Shown: in pieces, positions 13,347-20,467 of the stretch
Numbering within the stretch: position 1 is the stretch's first letter
How the letters are laid out: every line of letters starts with the position of its first letter
Source: Comamonadaceae bacterium
Lineage (GTDB): Bacteria > Pseudomonadota > Gammaproteobacteria > Burkholderiales > Burkholderiaceae_C
Direction: 5' to 3'
NCBI GenBank assembly: GCA_947452785.1
Contig: CANGDZ010000020.1
Coordinates: 1-48,914 of the forward strand
Length of the DNA stretch: 48,914 bases
Made by a program: the position numbers and the translations under genes
The notes under the pieces: model-generated
Seen by the model: the letters and a program-made list of their open reading frames with translations, nothing else
Database searches by the model: none
What the model was told of the DNA's origin: nothing

Positions 13347-13709
13347 TTGAAACTGACTAATGCCGAAATGCATGCAAATTCAAAATCTGAAATAGCGGTA
13401 GTTGCATTGCTGAGGGCCACACAGTGCTATCAGAATGCTGATTGGATTGCAGCTAGCATATTGGCGGGTGCCGCACAGCAAGTATTGCGGGATTTGTGCG
13501 AGGCGCGCGGCATAGGCACGACCATCGATATGGTTAGTGCATCACTGGGACATGAAACAAGCGATGTGCATAACATTGTTGTTGCTTCGTATAACGGCAT
13601 GAAACACGCAGACAGAGATCCAAATCGTGATGTAGTGGTTTCTCCGGCGGAGCCGCAGGCGTTGATCGTTATGGCTGCAGCAGATTTGGCTAGGCTTAAC
13701 ATTCCATAG
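13347..13709 (+). CDS. uncharacterised small protein, HEPN-like helical pattern
   Basis: I do not recognise a named function. The protein (120 residues from TTG 13347, or 113 from ATG 13368; neither has a clear ribosome site) is mostly helical. The stretch AASILAGAAQQVLRDLCE and the later motif MKHADRDP resemble a family of uncharacterised HEPN-like proteins I recall, usually longer than this one. HEPN domains are common in toxins and defence proteins, but the RNase motif RxxxxH is not evident here. Base composition looks more AT-rich than in neighbouring housekeeping genes. It stands beside a decayed Fic gene and a Phd-VapC module, so an acquired accessory gene is likely (inference). Confidence 0.5.
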   Translation: MKLTNAEMHANSKSEIAVVALLRATQCYQNADWIAASILAGAAQQVLRDLCEARGIGTTIDMVSASLGHETSDVHNIVVASYNGMKHADRDPNRDVVVSPAEPQALIVMAAADLARLNIP

Positions 13710-13751
13710 TCATCTGCAATTGGTGAAATTTTGAAATTTGCGATCTTATTA

Positions 13752-13968
13752 AACAAGGAGTAATTTGGTGCGAACCAATACCGCGTCCCCCGCCCTACCC
13801 CTGTCTGCACCAACACCCCCATCTCGCACAGGGCGGTGAGTTCGCGGTAGGCCGTAGCGCGTGACACACGACGCAGGCTCACGTATTTCTCGGAGTGATG
13901 CCGTTGGTAAAGCCGTCAGGCCCCAAGTCATAGAGGTTGTTGTTCTGCTTAGGCGTGAGCTGTGGCTC
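13752..13968 (-). pseudogene. remnant of a Fic-family protein, C-terminal winged-helix part
   Basis: Two adjoining minus-strand frames together read like the C-terminal DNA-binding domain of a Fic protein. The first (13968 to about 13895) gives EPQLTPKQNNNLYDL and DGFTNGI. The second (from 13894) gives SEKYVSLRRVSRATAYREL and then GVLVQTGVGRGTRYWFAP. A frame change at about 13893-13897, consistent with loss of one base, separates them. The catalytic Fic core (HPFxxGNGR) that should lie upstream is absent; that side is occupied by the phd-vapC module. The 3' end of the remnant is not well defined. Confidence 0.55.
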
Positions 13969-14079
13969 CTATTGCACCGGGATTTAAGCTTCAAAAATGT
14001 GAAGCGTAAATGGCTTTTTTACACTTCACGACTCTTTGCGGCATTCAGTTAATTAGCAGGTCAAATTAGTAGGTCAACA

Positions 14080-14111
14080 TTGACAAATCTCCTCATTGTC
14101 GTAACATACAA
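14080..14111 (+). promoter_or_regulatory. promoter with overlapping inverted repeat, phd-vapC module 1
   Basis: A consensus -35 TTGACA at 14080-14085 and a TAACAT -10 at 14102-14107 are spaced by 16 bp. The -10 lies inside a short inverted repeat, TTGT-(8)-ACAA (14096-14111), with the core GTAACAT. The same core sits inside a better palindrome in front of the second module, at almost the same distance from the start codon. It is probably an autorepression site for the Phd-type antitoxin. Confidence 0.5.
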
Positions 14112-14136
14112 ACATTAAACCTGAAAGAGGGCGATC

Positions 14137-14397
14137 ATGAGCATTCACACTTTCTCCAGCCGCGATTTCACGCGCGATGTATCAGCGGCTAAGCGCGCTG
14201 CCGTGGATGGCCCCGTGTTCATCACCGACCGTGGCCGCCCCGCGTTTGCCTTGCTGAAAATCGACGATTACTACCGCATGGCCGGGAAAATTGCGCCATC
14301 CCTGTTGGAGGTGATGGATGGCATTGCGGGCGGTGAAGGCATTGATTTCGATCCGCCTCGGTTGAAGATTCAAATTCAGGCTGCGTCATTGGACTGA
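14137..14397 (+). CDS. Phd/YefM-type antitoxin, module 1
   Basis: The 86-residue protein has the N-terminal Phd fold (SSRDFTRDVSAAKRAA, then GPVFITDRGRPAFALLKI), which binds operator DNA. A C-terminal tail would wrap the toxin. A ribosome site AGAGG lies 6 bp before ATG 14137. It is followed after 9 bp by a PIN-domain toxin. It is closely similar to the antitoxin at 18090-18344 (shared GPVFITDRGRPA), so the two are paralogues. Confidence 0.88.
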   Translation: MSIHTFSSRDFTRDVSAAKRAAVDGPVFITDRGRPAFALLKIDDYYRMAGKIAPSLLEVMDGIAGGEGIDFDPPRLKIQIQAASLD

Positions 14398-14406
14398 AGA
14401 CGATTC

Positions 14407-14832
14407 ATGTTCATTTTGGACACCAACGTCATTTCCGAGTTGCGCCAAGGCAAACCCCAGCAGTCCATGGCGGTGCGCCAATGGGCCGCAGGTTTGCCCA
14501 GCAGCCAGCTTTTTCTGTCGGCCATCACGCTGCTGGAGTTGGAATTGGGCATTCAGGCTTTGGAGCGCAAAACACCGTCGCAAGGCAGCGCTTTGCGCCA
14601 TTGGCTGGCTGGGGTTCGCGTCGCTTTTGCGGGCCGCATCTTGCCGTTTGCGGAAAACACCGCGCCCGTGTGCGCGGGGCTGCACATTCCCAACCCACGT
14701 TCAGACCGGGACGCCATGATTGCGGCTACAGCGATTGAACACCGATTCACCGTGGTGACACGCAACACGTCGGACTTTGAGCCGACTGGCGTGGCACTTT
14801 TGAACCCTTGGTTTGAGACTCCGTCTGCATGA
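14407..14832 (+). CDS. vapC: PIN-domain ribonuclease toxin (VapC family), module 1
   Basis: The 141-residue PIN-domain protein keeps the acidic metal-binding residues: Asp5 in LDTN, Glu44 in LLELELG, Asp102 in RDAMIAATA and Asp123 in TSDF. It therefore looks catalytically intact. VapC toxins cleave structured RNA such as initiator tRNA or rRNA when not bound by the antitoxin. It pairs with the Phd-type antitoxin just upstream. The module resembles the second one at 18090-18763. Confidence 0.88.
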   Translation: MFILDTNVISELRQGKPQQSMAVRQWAAGLPSSQLFLSAITLLELELGIQALERKTPSQGSALRHWLAGVRVAFAGRILPFAENTAPVCAGLHIPNPRSDRDAMIAATAIEHRFTVVTRNTSDFEPTGVALLNPWFETPSA

Positions 14833-14887
14833 GCTTGAGGCTTATGGCTGCGGCCTGATCAGACTTTTTAGACATTGGAAAACCACC

Positions 14888-15601
14888 ATGACACACCCGC
14901 ATTTGATTTTGGTTCCCGGTCTGATGTGCAACGAAACCTCATGGGACCCCATCCTGCCCGCCTTGTCGGCGCAGGCCACCTGTCAGGTGGTGTCGCATGG
15001 TGAGGCCGATTCACTCACGCAAATGGCGCAGCAGATTTTGGACAACGCGCCAGCGCAGTTTGATTTGGCCGGTCACTCCATGGGCGGGCGCGTGGCTTTA
15101 GAGGTGGTGCGCATGGCGCCCGAGCGGGTGCGGCGCCTGGCTTTGCTGGGCACTGGTTACCGGGCCAAAGAAGCCGGCGAGGCGGGGGAGAAAGAAGCGC
15201 AAGGCCGTCAGGTCTTGCTGGACCTGGCGCAAAACGACAGCATTCGGGCCATGGCCCTGGCTTGGGTGCAAAACATGGTGGCGCCTGCGCGCTTAGCGGA
15301 TGCTGCGCTGATCGAGGCGATTGTGCAGATGTTCGAGCGCAAATCGGTGGACATTTTTCAGCGCCAAATCAAGGCCTTGCTGACGCGCCCTGACGCCACC
15401 GAGGTGCTGCGCCAGGTGCGTGCGCCCACTTTGGTGATGGCTGGCGAGTTTGACGCTTGGGCATCGCCCCAGCAACACCAAGACATAGCGGACCTGATTG
15501 CCACCACCCCAGCGATGCACATGGTGGTCGGTTCAGGTCACATGATGATGATGGAAAAGCCCGATGCCGTGGCCGCGCTTTTTTTGAATTGGCTACGCTG
15601 A
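14888..15601 (+). CDS. alpha/beta-hydrolase
   Basis: The 237-residue protein has the oxyanion-hole segment HLILVPGLMCNETSWDP, the nucleophile elbow AGHSMGG (Ser64), a later acid in GEFDAWASPQQH, and the histidine in VVGSGHMMMM. All three catalytic residues of the fold are therefore visible. ATG 14888 is preferred over the longer frame that runs back into vapC, because the hydrolase core starts right there. The substrate cannot be told. It stands alone between vapC and the convergent pyrE. Confidence 0.85.
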   Translation: MTHPHLILVPGLMCNETSWDPILPALSAQATCQVVSHGEADSLTQMAQQILDNAPAQFDLAGHSMGGRVALEVVRMAPERVRRLALLGTGYRAKEAGEAGEKEAQGRQVLLDLAQNDSIRAMALAWVQNMVAPARLADAALIEAIVQMFERKSVDIFQRQIKALLTRPDATEVLRQVRAPTLVMAGEFDAWASPQQHQDIADLIATTPAMHMVVGSGHMMMMEKPDAVAALFLNWLR

Positions 15602-15609
15602 CGCTGACT

Positions 15610-16320
15610 TCATGACGCCTGAACACCGTACCGTTCACGGTACGCCTGCGTGCGCGCCAAGTGCTCGCCCATGTCGTTGCCGGCTTGGGTGCCTAAAAAC
15701 GTCAGTAAGTCTGACAACTCGGCAATCGCGCACACCTGCATGCCCAACGTATTGCGCACGTACTGCACCGCGCTGTAGGGCACATCTTGGGTCGTGCCGT
15801 CGGCTTGTTTTTCGGTCGCCATTTCCTGGCGGTCCAGCGCAATCGCCACCGCGTGCGGCGTGGCGCCTGCGGCTTTGATGAGGGCAATCGATTCGCGCGC
15901 GGCGGTGCCGGCGCTCATCACATCGTCGACGATCAGCACGCGACCCTGCAGTGGCGCGCCCACCAAGCTGCCGCCTTCGCCGTGGTCTTTGGCCTCTTTG
16001 CGGTTGTAGGCAAAGGGTACGTTGCGGCCCAGGCGTGCCAGCTCAATCGCCACAGCCGCGCCGAGCGGGATGCCTTTGTAGGCGGGTCCAAAGATCATGT
16101 CGAACTCGATGCCGCTGGCGACCAGGGCTTTTGCATAGAATTGCGCGAGTCGGCCGAGTTTGGCGCCATCGTCAAACAAACCCGCGTTGAAAAAGTAAGG
16201 GCTCATGCGACCCGCTTTGGTTTTGAATTCACCAAAGCGCAGCACGCCCGATTCCACTGCAAATTGCACAAATTCTTGCGCCAGCGCGCTTTGATCGGCT
16301 GGCGTGTTGCCTGTCACCAT
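15610..16320 (-). CDS. pyrE: orotate phosphoribosyltransferase
   Basis: The 236-residue enzyme joins orotate and PRPP to make OMP in pyrimidine synthesis. The PRPP-binding motif is [13 protein letters not shown], the substrate region is [17 protein letters not shown], and [15 protein letters not shown] is the catalytic flexible loop. ATG 16320 lies only 11 bp from the divergent xthA start, so the promoter must lie within the xthA coding region or be very compact. It converges on the hydrolase at 15601. Confidence 0.96.
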   Translation of the reverse strand: MVTGNTPADQSALAQEFVQFAVESGVLRFGEFKTKAGRMSPYFFNAGLFDDGAKLGRLAQFYAKALVASGIEFDMIFGPAYKGIPLGAAVAIELARLGRNVPFAYNRKEAKDHGEGGSLVGAPLQGRVLIVDDVMSAGTAARESIALIKAAGATPHAVAIALDRQEMATEKQADGTTQDVPYSAVQYVRNTLGMQVCAIAELSDLLTFLGTQAGNDMGEHLARTQAYRERYGVQAS

Positions 16321-16331
16321 GGGGAGCTTCC

Positions 16332-17123
16332 TTGTTTAAATTGACCAGCCTGAATCTGAATGGCATCCGTTCTGCCACCACCAAGGGGGTAGAAACCTGG
16401 ATCGATCAGGTGCACCCCGATTGTATTTGCGTGCAAGAAGTCAAAGCCCAAGCCGCCGATGTGGCTGGCAAGTTCGAGTCTTTGGCCGGCATGGCCGGGT
16501 ACTTTCACTTCGCCGAGAAGAAAGGCTATTCCGGCGTGGGCGTGTATTCGCGCCACGAACCCTCTGATGTGGTGGTGGGTTTTGATGGCGGCGAGTTTGA
16601 CTCCGAGGGTCGTTATGTGGAGTTGCGCTTTGACACGCCGCAGCACAAGCGCTCCATCATCAGTTGCTACTTTCCGAGCGGTTCGTCCGGTCCCGAGCGG
16701 CAAGAGGCGAAATTCCGTTTTCTGGCGGGCATGGCCCCCCATTTGGCGGCGCTCAAGGTCGAGCGCGACTTTGTGTTGTGCGGCGACGTGAACATTGCCC
16801 ACCAGCAGGCGGATTTGAAGAACTGGCGCGGTAACCAAAAAAACAGCGGCTTCTTGCCTGAAGAACGCGCCTGGATGACCGAGCTGACTACCCAAGGCGG
16901 CTTGGTGGACGTGTATCGCCGCCTGCAACCCGAGGCCACCGACGCTTGCTACACCTGGTGGAGCAACCGAGGCCAGGCCTACGCCAACAACGTGGGTTGG
17001 CGCTTGGACTACCACCTGGCGACGCCCGCTTTTGCCGAGAAAGCCCGTGCCGAGTCCATCTACAAAGCGCAGAAGTTTTCTGACCACGCGCCTATCACCA
17101 TTGAGTACGAGGGCTTGCTGTAA
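16332..17123 (+). CDS. xthA: exodeoxyribonuclease III (AP endonuclease)
   Basis: The 263-residue protein is an XthA-family nuclease for abasic-site repair. The motifs are LNLNGIRSA at the N-terminus, CVQEVKAQ with the metal-binding Glu, LCGDVNIAH and the terminal [12 protein letters not shown] with the catalytic Asp-His. The start is a TTG at 16332; a second TTG at 16341 is also possible. No ATG fits. It is divergent from pyrE and convergent with the methyltransferase 6 bp downstream. Confidence 0.94.
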   Translation: MFKLTSLNLNGIRSATTKGVETWIDQVHPDCICVQEVKAQAADVAGKFESLAGMAGYFHFAEKKGYSGVGVYSRHEPSDVVVGFDGGEFDSEGRYVELRFDTPQHKRSIISCYFPSGSSGPERQEAKFRFLAGMAPHLAALKVERDFVLCGDVNIAHQQADLKNWRGNQKNSGFLPEERAWMTELTTQGGLVDVYRRLQPEATDACYTWWSNRGQAYANNVGWRLDYHLATPAFAEKARAESIYKAQKFSDHAPITIEYEGLL

Positions 17124-17129
17124 TCCGTT

Positions 17130-17966
17130 TCAGTGCCGGGTGTAGGTGAGCATGCGCCCTTTGTAGGCGGCTTGGCTGATGTGGCCGAGGCTGGCTTCGA
17201 TGGCGGGGCGATCGAGCAGCAACTCTTGCAAGTCAAAGCCCAAAGCCGCCATATTGCGGTTGAAGTGCGAGCGGTTGCCCCGGTTCGGGTCCACCACCCA
17301 CACCTCAGCGCCGGGGGCGGCGTGGCTGTCGATGAATTTGGCCAGCGTGCCCTGTTCATCGCGCTCGTACAAAATGTCGCTGCCCACAATCAAATTGAAT
17401 TGACCCGTCAAAGCGATGTCGCTGTTTTGAATCACCGGTTGCGATCCCCATTGCCCATGGCGGTAGTCCATCGGTGCCAGGCCATTGAGGCGCAGGTTTT
17501 CCAATAAAAAACCGGCGGTCTCAGGGTGGCAATCGCTGGCCGTCATGTGCGCGCCGCGCCGGTGCCCGACCAGACTGGACAGGGCCAGGCCGCAGCCGAT
17601 TTCCAAAATACGCTCCAGCGGGTTGACGGGTCTGAGCGCGATGCGCTCGGCCAAGCGAGAGCCCGAGGGCCATAACAAACCAAATATCGGCCAGGTGGCC
17701 GATGAAATGCCCAGGTGCAGGGCCAGTCCCAAGGGATCGTGAAACTGCTGTTTGTCCAGCAGCGAGCGGATGACCAAGTCATCGACCCCGTCAATGTGGA
17801 AATTTTCTTGCTTGGTTTTGTAACCAAGGTCGCCCGGCAAAGCCAGTGGGGATACGTGAGGGAACAAAAGAGCAGTCGTGTCAGCGCAAGGGCGCTGGAG
17901 TTCTTGCAATGTAAGCTTTAAATGGTGTCCACCTGTAGCGTTTGCGCAAAGAAACCTAGGATGCAT
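17130..17966 (-). CDS. class I SAM-dependent methyltransferase
   Basis: The protein has a Rossmann methyltransferase core: LEIGCGLALSSLVGHRRGA (motif I), TASDCHPE after strand 2, and LIVGSDILYERDEQ (motif IV region). It is like the METTL/histidine or lysine methyltransferase branch, but the target is unknown. The minus-strand frame is open back to 18284, through the phd antitoxin of module 2. ATG 17966 (278 residues) is chosen because conserved-looking sequence begins soon after it; TTG 17909 is another candidate. Confidence 0.75.
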   Translation of the reverse strand: MHPRFLCANATGGHHLKLTLQELQRPCADTTALLFPHVSPLALPGDLGYKTKQENFHIDGVDDLVIRSLLDKQQFHDPLGLALHLGISSATWPIFGLLWPSGSRLAERIALRPVNPLERILEIGCGLALSSLVGHRRGAHMTASDCHPETAGFLLENLRLNGLAPMDYRHGQWGSQPVIQNSDIALTGQFNLIVGSDILYERDEQGTLAKFIDSHAAPGAEVWVVDPNRGNRSHFNRNMAALGFDLQELLLDRPAIEASLGHISQAAYKGRMLTYTRH

Positions 17967-18032
17967 GGGCGCTGAGCACAATTTTGAGAGCCAACAGGCG
18001 ATGTTCTCTGCGCCGCAATCTCTGCAATATGC

Positions 18033-18069
18033 TTGTGCCTCCATGTAAAATGTAGTAACATGGCTACAT
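18033..18069 (+). promoter_or_regulatory. promoter and palindromic operator, phd-vapC module 2
   Basis: The inverted repeat ATGTAG-(8)-CTACAT spans 18050-18069 and encloses TAACAT (18056-18061), which can serve as the -10. A weak TTGTGC lies 17 bp upstream. The TAACAT ends 28 bp before the antitoxin ATG, against 29 bp in module 1, and both share the core GTAACAT. It is probably the binding site of the cognate antitoxin. Confidence 0.5.
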
Positions 18070-18089
18070 GATAACCAAGAAGGACTGTC

Positions 18090-18344
18090 ATGCCCATCAC
18101 CACCCTGACCAGTCGAGAATTTAATCAGGCTGTCAGTGAGGCTAAAAAGGCGGCTTGTCAGGGGCCTGTGTTCATCACAGACCGAGGACGCCCAGCCCAC
18201 GTTCTGATGAGTATGGATTTTTACCAGCGCCTCACAGGCAGCCGCCCGAAGATTGCTGATTTGTTGTTCATGCCCGGCATGCAAGATGTCGAGCTTGAAA
18301 TACCGCGTTTAAGCGATTTAGCGCAGTCTGCTGACTTATCCTGA
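18090..18344 (+). CDS. Phd/YefM-type antitoxin, module 2
   Basis: The 84-residue antitoxin is strongly similar to the module 1 protein: TSREFNQAVSEAKKAA and then GPVFITDRGRPAHVLMSM. A ribosome site (AAGAAGGA) precedes ATG 18090. Its TGA shares the A with the ATG of the following vapC, so translation of the pair is coupled. It lies divergent from the methyltransferase gene. Confidence 0.9.
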   Translation: MPITTLTSREFNQAVSEAKKAACQGPVFITDRGRPAHVLMSMDFYQRLTGSRPKIADLLFMPGMQDVELEIPRLSDLAQSADLS

Positions 18345-18763
18345 TGTTGATACTTGACACCAATGTCCTTTCAGAGTTGCGCAAGATTCGTCTTGGCCGC
18401 GCAGACAAACGGGTCGCGCTTTGGGCTGATAGCGTGGAGTCAGTCGACCTGTATCTGTCGGTGATCACAGTCCAAGAGCTGGAAATCGGTGTGCTTTTGG
18501 CCCAGCGTCGTGATCCAGCACAAGGCGCTGTGCTTAGGACATGGATGGATGCGCATGTACTTCCCGCATTTGCGGGCCGGATCTTGCCTGTAGATACGGC
18601 CGTCGCTCAGCGAAGTGCCAAACTTCATGTGCCTGATCCACGACCTGTGAGAGATTGTCTAATTGCGGCGACTGCACTGGTGCATGGAATGACTGTCGTC
18701 ACTCGCAACATGGCCGATTTTGAGCCTTGTGGCGTCGCCATGATCAATCCTTGGGATTTTTGA
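18344..18763 (+). CDS. vapC: PIN-domain ribonuclease toxin (VapC family), module 2
   Basis: The 139-residue PIN protein keeps Asp5 (LDTN), Glu45 (VQELEIG), Asp104 (VRDCLIAAT) and Asp125 (MADF), so the active site looks intact. It is a paralogue of the toxin at 14407-14832 (shared ELR, FAGRILP, VVTRN and the NPW ending). The start overlaps the antitoxin stop. A hairpin with TTGAA/TTCAA arms (18773-18802) follows but lacks a T-run. Confidence 0.9.
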   Translation: MLILDTNVLSELRKIRLGRADKRVALWADSVESVDLYLSVITVQELEIGVLLAQRRDPAQGAVLRTWMDAHVLPAFAGRILPVDTAVAQRSAKLHVPDPRPVRDCLIAATALVHGMTVVTRNMADFEPCGVAMINPWDF

Positions 18764-18843
18764 TTTGTATTTTTGAATGTGTGCGGTCACTCCACACTTC
18801 AAGCAGAATAAAAACATTTTTAACAAGCCCCATTTGATCCATC

Positions 18844-19482
18844 ATGCTTAAGTACCAAACCATTCCCGTGACGCCGTTCCAACAAAATTCCTCTTTGGTG
18901 TGGGACGACGTCACCCTTCAAGCCGCAGTGATCGACCCGGGTGGTGATCTCCATCTCTTGCTCGGCGCCGTGCAAAAGTTGGGCTTGAAGCTGGAGCAAA
19001 TTTGGATCACCCACGCCCATGTGGATCACGCCGCGGCCACGGCCGAGTTGGCCGAGCGACTGCAGTTGCCCATCGTGGGCCCGCATCCGGCCGATCAGTT
19101 TTGGATCGATGGACTGCCTCAAGCCGCGGCCATGTACGGCTTTCCGCCGGCGCAGGCTTTCAAGCCGACTCGTTGGCTGGCGGATGGCGACACGGTGACG
19201 CTCGGTGCGCACACCTTGCAGGTGCGCCATTGCCCAGGCCATACGCCAGGTCATGTGGTGTTTTACTCGCCTGAGATCAAGCGTGCGTTTGTCGGTGATG
19301 TGCTGTTTGCCGGCAGCATTGGCCGCACGGATTTTCCGCAAGGCAATCACCAGGACTTGATTGACAGCATCACCCAGCGTTTGTGGCCCATGGGCAATGA
19401 CACGGTGTTCATTTCGGGTCATGGCCCGGAGAGCACGTTTGGGCGCGAGCGCCAGTCCAACCCTTATGTGGGCGGGACTTGA
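18844..19482 (+). CDS. glyoxalase II-like MBL-fold hydrolase
   Basis: The 212-residue metallo-beta-lactamase-fold protein has the motif THAHVDHA (His57, His59, Asp61, His62), a further His in CPGHTPGH, the bridging Asp in FVGDVLFAGS and His in ISGHGPES. Its size and LFAGSIGRTDFP resemble the short YcbL-type hydrolases of thioesters rather than full glyoxalase II. It stands alone between vapC 2 and the convergent M48 gene. Confidence 0.85.
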   Translation: MLKYQTIPVTPFQQNSSLVWDDVTLQAAVIDPGGDLHLLLGAVQKLGLKLEQIWITHAHVDHAAATAELAERLQLPIVGPHPADQFWIDGLPQAAAMYGFPPAQAFKPTRWLADGDTVTLGAHTLQVRHCPGHTPGHVVFYSPEIKRAFVGDVLFAGSIGRTDFPQGNHQDLIDSITQRLWPMGNDTVFISGHGPESTFGRERQSNPYVGGT

Positions 19483-19520
19483 TGCGCGGCGCCTGGTGTG
19501 CGCGTGATCTGAAGTCGGTT

Positions 19521-20390
19521 TCAGCCCCGCTTGGCTTGCTCGTAGAGGTGTTGCACCTTGGGCAAGTTAGCTTCGAGTTCTTGAATCCGGTTGCCGCCAC
19601 TGGGGTGTGTCGACAGGAAAGAGGGGCTGCCGTTGCCGTTAGCGTTGAGCATTTTTTTCCATAAGTTGACGCTGGCCTCCGGCCAGAAGCCGCCGCGTGC
19701 GGCGATTTCAAGCCCCACCAAGTCGGCTTCGGTCTCGTCGTCACGGCTGTACTTGAGCGTCAACAACTGCGTGCCCAGGTTGGCCGCTACATCGCCCAAC
19801 TGACCCAGGCCCAGCAGGGTGGACGCTACGGACAGGCCGATGCTGGTGACCTTGGACTTGGCCAAACGCTCACGCGCATGCTCGCGCAGGGCATGGGCCA
19901 TTTCGTGACCCATGATCATGGCGACTTCATCGTCGGTGAGCTGCAGCTGGTCCAGGATGCCGGTGTAAAACGCAATTTTCCCGCCAGGCATGCACCATGC
20001 GTTGAGCTGTTTGCTGCCAATCAAATTCACTTCCCAGCGCCATTCGGCCACGCGCGGATTCCACTGCGCGGTGAACGGAATCAAGCGGCGGGCAATGCTG
20101 TGCAGCCGCTTGAGCTGAGGGTGATCGATGGGGGCCAGTGCGTTTTTGGATTTGGCATCGGCCAGCACTTGGCTGTATTGCTGCTTGGCCGAGGACTCCA
20201 ATTGTTCGGCCGGCACCAAGGTGCGCACGCTCGAAGACCCGCCGACATCGACCTGCGCCAAGACGGGCGCAGCTGCTGCGGCACCGGCGGCCTGCAAAAA
20301 TCCTCGGCGCGGGTGCCAACGGTGTTCCACTGACGCGGCTTGAGGCGTGGCGCTGGTGGAGGGTGTTTTGAGGTCGCAAAGAAAGCACAT
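19521..20390 (-). CDS. M48-family zinc metalloprotease with Tat-like signal
   Basis: The 289-residue protein has the zinc motif HEMAH in MIMGHEMAHALREHA and the downstream Glu in DDETEADLVGLEIAARGG, the pattern of M48 peptidases such as BepA/LoiP. The N-terminus holds a twin-arginine-like signal (HPRRGFLQAAGAAAAAPVLAQ), preceded by an unusual MCFLCDL start. ATG 20390 is chosen; the frame is open to 20432. It is likely periplasmic, with a role in outer-membrane protein quality control by analogy. Confidence 0.85.
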   Translation of the reverse strand: MCFLCDLKTPSTSATPQAASVEHRWHPRRGFLQAAGAAAAAPVLAQVDVGGSSSVRTLVPAEQLESSAKQQYSQVLADAKSKNALAPIDHPQLKRLHSIARRLIPFTAQWNPRVAEWRWEVNLIGSKQLNAWCMPGGKIAFYTGILDQLQLTDDEVAMIMGHEMAHALREHARERLAKSKVTSIGLSVASTLLGLGQLGDVAANLGTQLLTLKYSRDDETEADLVGLEIAARGGFWPEASVNLWKKMLNANGNGSPSFLSTHPSGGNRIQELEANLPKVQHLYEQAKRG

Positions 20391-20467
20391 GGTGCGCCCA
20401 TAATAATCGCAAAGTAATACATCGGTGCGCATGGGCTTGAATCCGCTGGCCCTGGATAATCACCGCT

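Larger units (their letters stand above)
13710..14136. other. 427-bp non-coding stretch between accessory genes
   Basis: This gap holds the Fic remnant (minus strand, 13752-13968) and, nearer its right end, the promoter and operator of the first Phd-VapC module (14080-14111). The part at 13969-14075 is AT-rich and I see no gene in it. Confidence 0.6.

Noticed and set aside
15627..15644. Inverted repeat CGTACCG/CGGTACG as a possible pyrE terminator
   Set aside because: It lies inside the pyrE coding region before the stop codon and is not followed by a T-run in the pyrE direction.
17967..18284. N-terminal extension of the methyltransferase frame
   Set aside because: It runs antisense through the phd antitoxin of module 2, and the residues look random; a start at 17966 or later is more likely.
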